From assembly GCA_000320545.1 (NCBI GenBank), contig ADNK01003018.1, forward strand, positions 1 to 64,000: a DNA stretch of 64,000 bases, read 5' to 3'. Origin of the DNA: Bigelowiella natans CCMP2755. Its lineage: Eukaryota > Cercozoa > Chlorarachniophyceae. The translations under genes were made by a program, and so were the position numbers. The notes beneath the pieces were generated by a model. That model was given only the letters and a program-made list of their open reading frames with translations. It ran no database searches and was not told the origin of the DNA. Shown in pieces: positions 60,295 through 64,000 of this stretch (position 1 is the stretch's first letter; the number at the start of each line of letters is the position of its first letter).

Positions 60295-61308
60295 TTAATG
60301 GCCGCTTTGTAATTGTTCGTGACATTTTATCATTTGTGTTAGGAGTACTACTTTCTGACGATTGGTCCTCCTATCCGCATGCCAACAGTCCTCTCACCAG
60401 CTTGCTCACACACGTTGGGGGGGGGCACAGATGATGATGATGATGATGATGATGACGATGACGTTGATGATTGAGGAGAAGAACGGACTAACAGCCTAAC
60501 AATTGTATTGTGTTCCAAACCGCGTAACCTGACGACAAGGCAATAGTAATATTATCATCTGAAGAATAAAGAACATGCATCATCATTATCACCATCATCA
60601 TCACTACTAATACTACTATTGCTACTACTGCTACTACCACAACCCCCATAATTAAATGTATTTCTCCGTTTAATCACTTTAACCACTACCAAAGCATCAT
60701 ATCTCCTGCTTTTCCTTTTCTGAAGTTTGCATAATAGGGTTCAAGGACCTGGGTAGTAGCAGTAAATTAGTAGTAGTAGTAGTAGTGGTGGTGGTGGTGG
60801 TGGTGCTGGTGGTGCTCATGGTCTTCGAGATGCTCTCAGTGATAAGTAAGTAAGTAAGGAAGTAAAGTGGTATTAGTATTCGCTATATGAATCAACACAA
60901 TCATTACTTTTACGATACGATCTCCAGCCCTAAGGCCTGACTCTGCTGCAGGTGTGTTTGCAATCACTTCCTTCACACTAAGTAGTAATGTTATTGATGC
61001 TGATTAGTCATGATCGATCATAACAAAAGTAAGTGCTACAAATAAGCATTTTGTTCTTCCTCCTCTTCGTGTTCATATTAGAGGGTTGCGTTGCAATTTT
61101 CTTAGAGGTTGTACTAGTACGTAAGAAGAAGTAATAACGAATAGCTGCATCTCCATCATCATCATCATCATCATCATCATTATTATTATTACGTTATGGT
61201 GCTCGTAGTAGTAGTATCATCTTGTAGAAGAAGGCCATGATGACTGGCCATCGTATGCACGCTAGTACTGAATTTCGAGCATTTCTCCCAGTATTCCACA
61301 AACACCTG

Positions 61309-61340
<32 letters not shown>

Positions 61341-61473
61341 GTGATAGAAGAAGGGATTAAGGTATTAAATAACATACCTTTAGATACGGATCTGTTTTAC
61401 CCTGCTTTGCCCTGCCAAAGATTCCCTACGAATGATGACAACAGAGAGCAAACAACAAAAGGACGATCGACAA

Positions 61474-61505
<32 letters not shown>

Positions 61506-62673
61506 CTTACATGATTCATCACTACTTACTTACTTACTTACTTACACAGTGTTTTTTGGTACTAAAGAAAATCATTCGTACCATTGGCTCAATATGGAAC
61601 AAAAAAAAAAATTAATAATAGTAGTAGTAGGAGTAGTAATAGTTACTCAAGTAATACTACTACTACTAGTAGTAGTACTACTACTAGTACTAATAGTAGT
61701 AGTAGTACCTGGGTGTCTGTTGCTGGTATATTTGCTTTGATATTATAAAATAATATCTTATTCACACGGGGGCAGTAAATCCCACAGTACTTCTTTCTAT
61801 CTTCTGGGCTATCTTTTCCAATGTCTCCCAGCGTTTGCCAGTACCATCCCGACGATGATGATGATGATGGTGATGATAATGCAGCATCATTTTCACGATG
61901 AATCTATTTTATGCAAAAACAACGACAACAACAACAACAACAAAATACATCAAAATGAGGAGCAGAGTTGGTGTTCTGAGTTCTCGTATAATAAGTGGAA
62001 GCAAACAATGGATTTGTAATTTGTTGGCTCTGATTATCATCATCATCATCATCATTATTATTATCATGATTATCAGCAGCATTAGTAGTACCAGACGTGC
62101 TAGATATAGCACTTGACGTGGTTGTTCTTGTTGTTGATGATGATGATCATCCACACAGAATCTAAACTGCTCGGCTCCTAATTCACGAGGATTCTGGTGG
62201 TGGTGGTAAGTAACAGCAGCAGTATTTGAATATTAGATGATGATGATGATGATGATGATGATAGTGGTGGTGATATCATTAACCATCATCCATCAGAAAT
62301 ATTACATTTGATTGGATCGAACGGCAGTAAATGTCCTTCGCTAGTTTCAACCCGAGTTCTTATTGAGTGGCGAGAGGGAGGAAGGGAGGGGGAGAGAACA
62401 TCGTGATAATAGCAACAAAAACAAATACAACAATAACAACAACAACAACAACAAGCTAAGAGGGAAGAGTTCTTCTTTCTCTTCTTCTTCTTCTTCTTCT
62501 TCTAATTCTTACATTCATTAAATTAAAGGCAAGGATGCTACATAGTTACCACTACTACTACTGCCACTACTACTACTATTGTGCTAGTACTTGATGTTGA
62601 TTGAAGGGTAATAACAATCGATTTCACCCAAGGGGGCATTTGTTTGAAATCAACGAGTAGTAAAGCCTTATCG

Positions 62674-62708
<35 letters not shown>

Positions 62709-63091
62709 GCCACCGCCCCTTCCTCTCATCATCATCATTTCACCATGAAGACGATGCACGGACAAAGCAGCTTTTTCGGAAGACAATCCATTCACCCTGT
62801 TGTTGTTGTTGTTGCTGTTGTTGTTGTTATCATTGGGCTTGATGATACTACTACAGTGGGATTTCTGCTTCTACTACTACTACTACTACTACTACTACTT
62901 ATTCTACTACTACACTCGTCTTGTACTATCTATCTATTTGATGATACTACTGATACTACTACATCTACTACTACTACTACTAAATGCTGCTGCTGCTGCT
63001 GCTTCCTGGTTCGCTAACTATGTGTGATTCTATGCAATCCATACACCTGCCACTCAGTACTATTCGATCAACAACATCAATTCAAGAAACC

Positions 63092-63145
<54 letters not shown>

Positions 63146-63659
63146 TTATGTATCATCACTTATTTGTTTCTCTGTATTATTTATTATTTCTGCATACTGG
63201 AAGAACAGATAATGACACGACGTATTAGCTAAAACAATACTCAAGTACAAGGGGCAGTAATTGGCAATCATCATCATCATCATCATCATCATCATATTCC
63301 ATAATGAAGCTACTACCTATCGATGCCAAAAAGCGTATCATTTCTTCCTCCTGGTTTCTTCATGGGGGATAAAGATTTAACTCTCTCCCCATATATATTG
63401 AAAACGTGTACTCCTACTAATACCTTACCCCCACCACCACTATCACCACCAAATAATAACAGCAGCAAGAAACATCGCCAATTATGACACAACAATGATC
63501 AGTAGGTGCTAGTAGTAGATAATGATGATGCTAATAATAATAATAACAACAACAACAACAACCCAGACAATGGTAACAGTGTGTATTATTATTAAAGAGT
63601 AATGATGATGATGATAATGCTTCTCTCACAGTATGGATTGAAACAAACAATAGTAGTAA

Positions 63660-63707
<48 letters not shown>

Positions 63708-64000
63708 GTGCAGTAGATAATAGTAGCAGTTGTTGGCTAGCACTTATACTTGATGTACTTCAACTTTAAAACAACTACTACTTACTGTGACGCTGCTGCT
63801 GCTCCAAAATAGCGGTCATATCTCAATCTATTCCAACCAATAATCAGCGTATGATTATAAGCCGTCTCTTCTTCTTCTCTTCTTTCTTGTCTTATCATCC
63901 TCTGCTTTATATCATGAGCATGATCATCTTGTAGGTCGTCATTTTCCTTCTTCTTCTTCTTCTTCTTCTTGTCCTTTTCCTCCGCATCACCAATCAGTAG
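59186..64000 (-). CDS. Modular TerD-like / C2 / PDZ-like protein, 5' part beyond the window
   Basis: The minus-strand gene enters from the right edge and its start is missing. The first visible exon (63786-64000) has a charged Lys/Glu-rich stretch, then LIIGWNRLRYDRYFG. Blocks GVHVFNIYGERVKSLSP (about 63305-63410), ALLLVDFKQMPPWVKSI (about 62618-62670) and ELGAEQFRFCVDD (about 62150-62195) resemble the TerD fold. Then IFGRAKQGKTDPYLKVF and VEYWEKCSKFSTS (61378-61425, up to 61305) match a C2 domain. EVIANTPAAESGLRAGDRIVK (60908-60970; 21 residues, written as EVIANTPAAESG + LRAGDRIVK) is a PDZ carboxylate-loop region. Later exons are about 60352-60404 (VGMRIGGPIVRK), 59744-59800, 59542-59624 and 59186-59333, the last three joined in phase and ending HAKLQF. 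Several junctions are unresolved, so it could be more than one gene. C2 and TerD both suggest calcium or membrane binding. Confidence 0.62.
60237..60290 (+). repeat. Compound (CA)n(TA)n microsatellite
   Basis: CA array running directly into a TA array in an intron of the minus-strand gene. The same arrangement recurs at 63660-63707. Confidence 0.95.
61611..61705 (+). repeat. Interleaved (TAG)n/(TAC)n inverted triplet arrays
   Basis: Runs of GTA/TAG alternate with runs of TAC/CTA, which are each other's reverse complement, so the tract can fold into a long hairpin. It lies in an intron of the minus-strand gene. Confidence 0.7.
63092..63145 (+). repeat. Compound (CT)n(GT)n microsatellite
   Basis: CT array followed by GT array in an intron of the minus-strand gene at the right edge of the window. 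Confidence 0.95.

Noticed and set aside
61611-61705. Inverted triplet arrays considered as a small hairpin RNA gene
   Set aside because: The hairpin potential follows automatically from adjacent TAG and TAC repeats, and nothing suggests transcription of its own.
1-64000. Transposons, CRISPR arrays, tRNA or rRNA genes and organelle DNA
   Set aside because: No reverse transcriptase, transposase, terminal repeats, regularly spaced repeats, tRNA B-box context or rRNA segments were recognised on reading. The direct repeats seen are short local duplications or microsatellites. A tRNAscan-SE and repeat-library search would settle this.

Overview
This window is the left end of a nuclear chromosome of a microbial eukaryote. 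It opens with about 16 copies of the CCCTAA telomere repeat. It then carries intron-containing genes with GT-AG spliceosomal introns, a U6 spliceosomal RNA, and nucleus-encoded mitochondrial and ER proteins. Gene content (P4 flippase, GT15/GT25/fucosyltransferase-like enzymes, TerD-like and C2 domains, SDHAF2, PEBP/mL38) fits a protist or alga. I cannot name the species, and the exact lineage is a guess.

Layout from left to right: telomere and subtelomere (1-1175); P4-ATPase flippase with inserted EF-hands (-, 1176-5602); an unrecognised multi-pass membrane protein (+, 7072-13118); a membrane-anchored NHL-repeat propeller protein (+, 14830-23810); a SNF1/CAMKL-type Ser/Thr kinase (-, 25607-31264); SDHAF2/SdhE, the succinate dehydrogenase flavinylation factor (+, 32824-33653); a secretory protein carrying three glycosyltransferase domains (-, 34648-38967); a PEBP-fold protein resembling mitochondrial ribosomal protein mL38 (+, 40203-46398); a TMEM97/sigma-2 receptor-like EXPERA protein (-, 47661-49314); an unrecognised secreted protein (+, 50133-51482); a small unrecognised gene (-, 51943-about 52490); U6 snRNA (+, about 53407-53513); a RING finger fused to a Derlin-like membrane domain (+, 54420-57996); and a TerD/C2/PDZ-type modular gene that runs off the right edge (-, 59186-64000).

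Three features of organisation stand out. First, genes almost strictly alternate strand (- + + - + - + - + - + -). Second, the convergent (tail-to-tail) gaps are filled by sequence unlike anything else here: few microsatellites, but dense short palindromes (GCTAGC, TCTAGA, GCATGC, TGCGCA). Divergent gaps look AT-rich and ordinary. Third, most genes have introns packed with trinucleotide and dinucleotide microsatellites. These often begin at the splice donor or end at the acceptor, whereas the flippase, the glycosyltransferase gene, SDHAF2 and the 50 kb gene have short, mostly clean introns.

Exon models were built by hand from reading frame, splice-site consensus and phase continuity. Boundaries are good to about one base where phases close, and they are flagged where they do not. 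The genes do not form an obvious pathway, but several belong to the secretory/ER system (flippase, GT fusion, RING-Derlin, TMEM97) or to mitochondria (SDHAF2, mL38-like).
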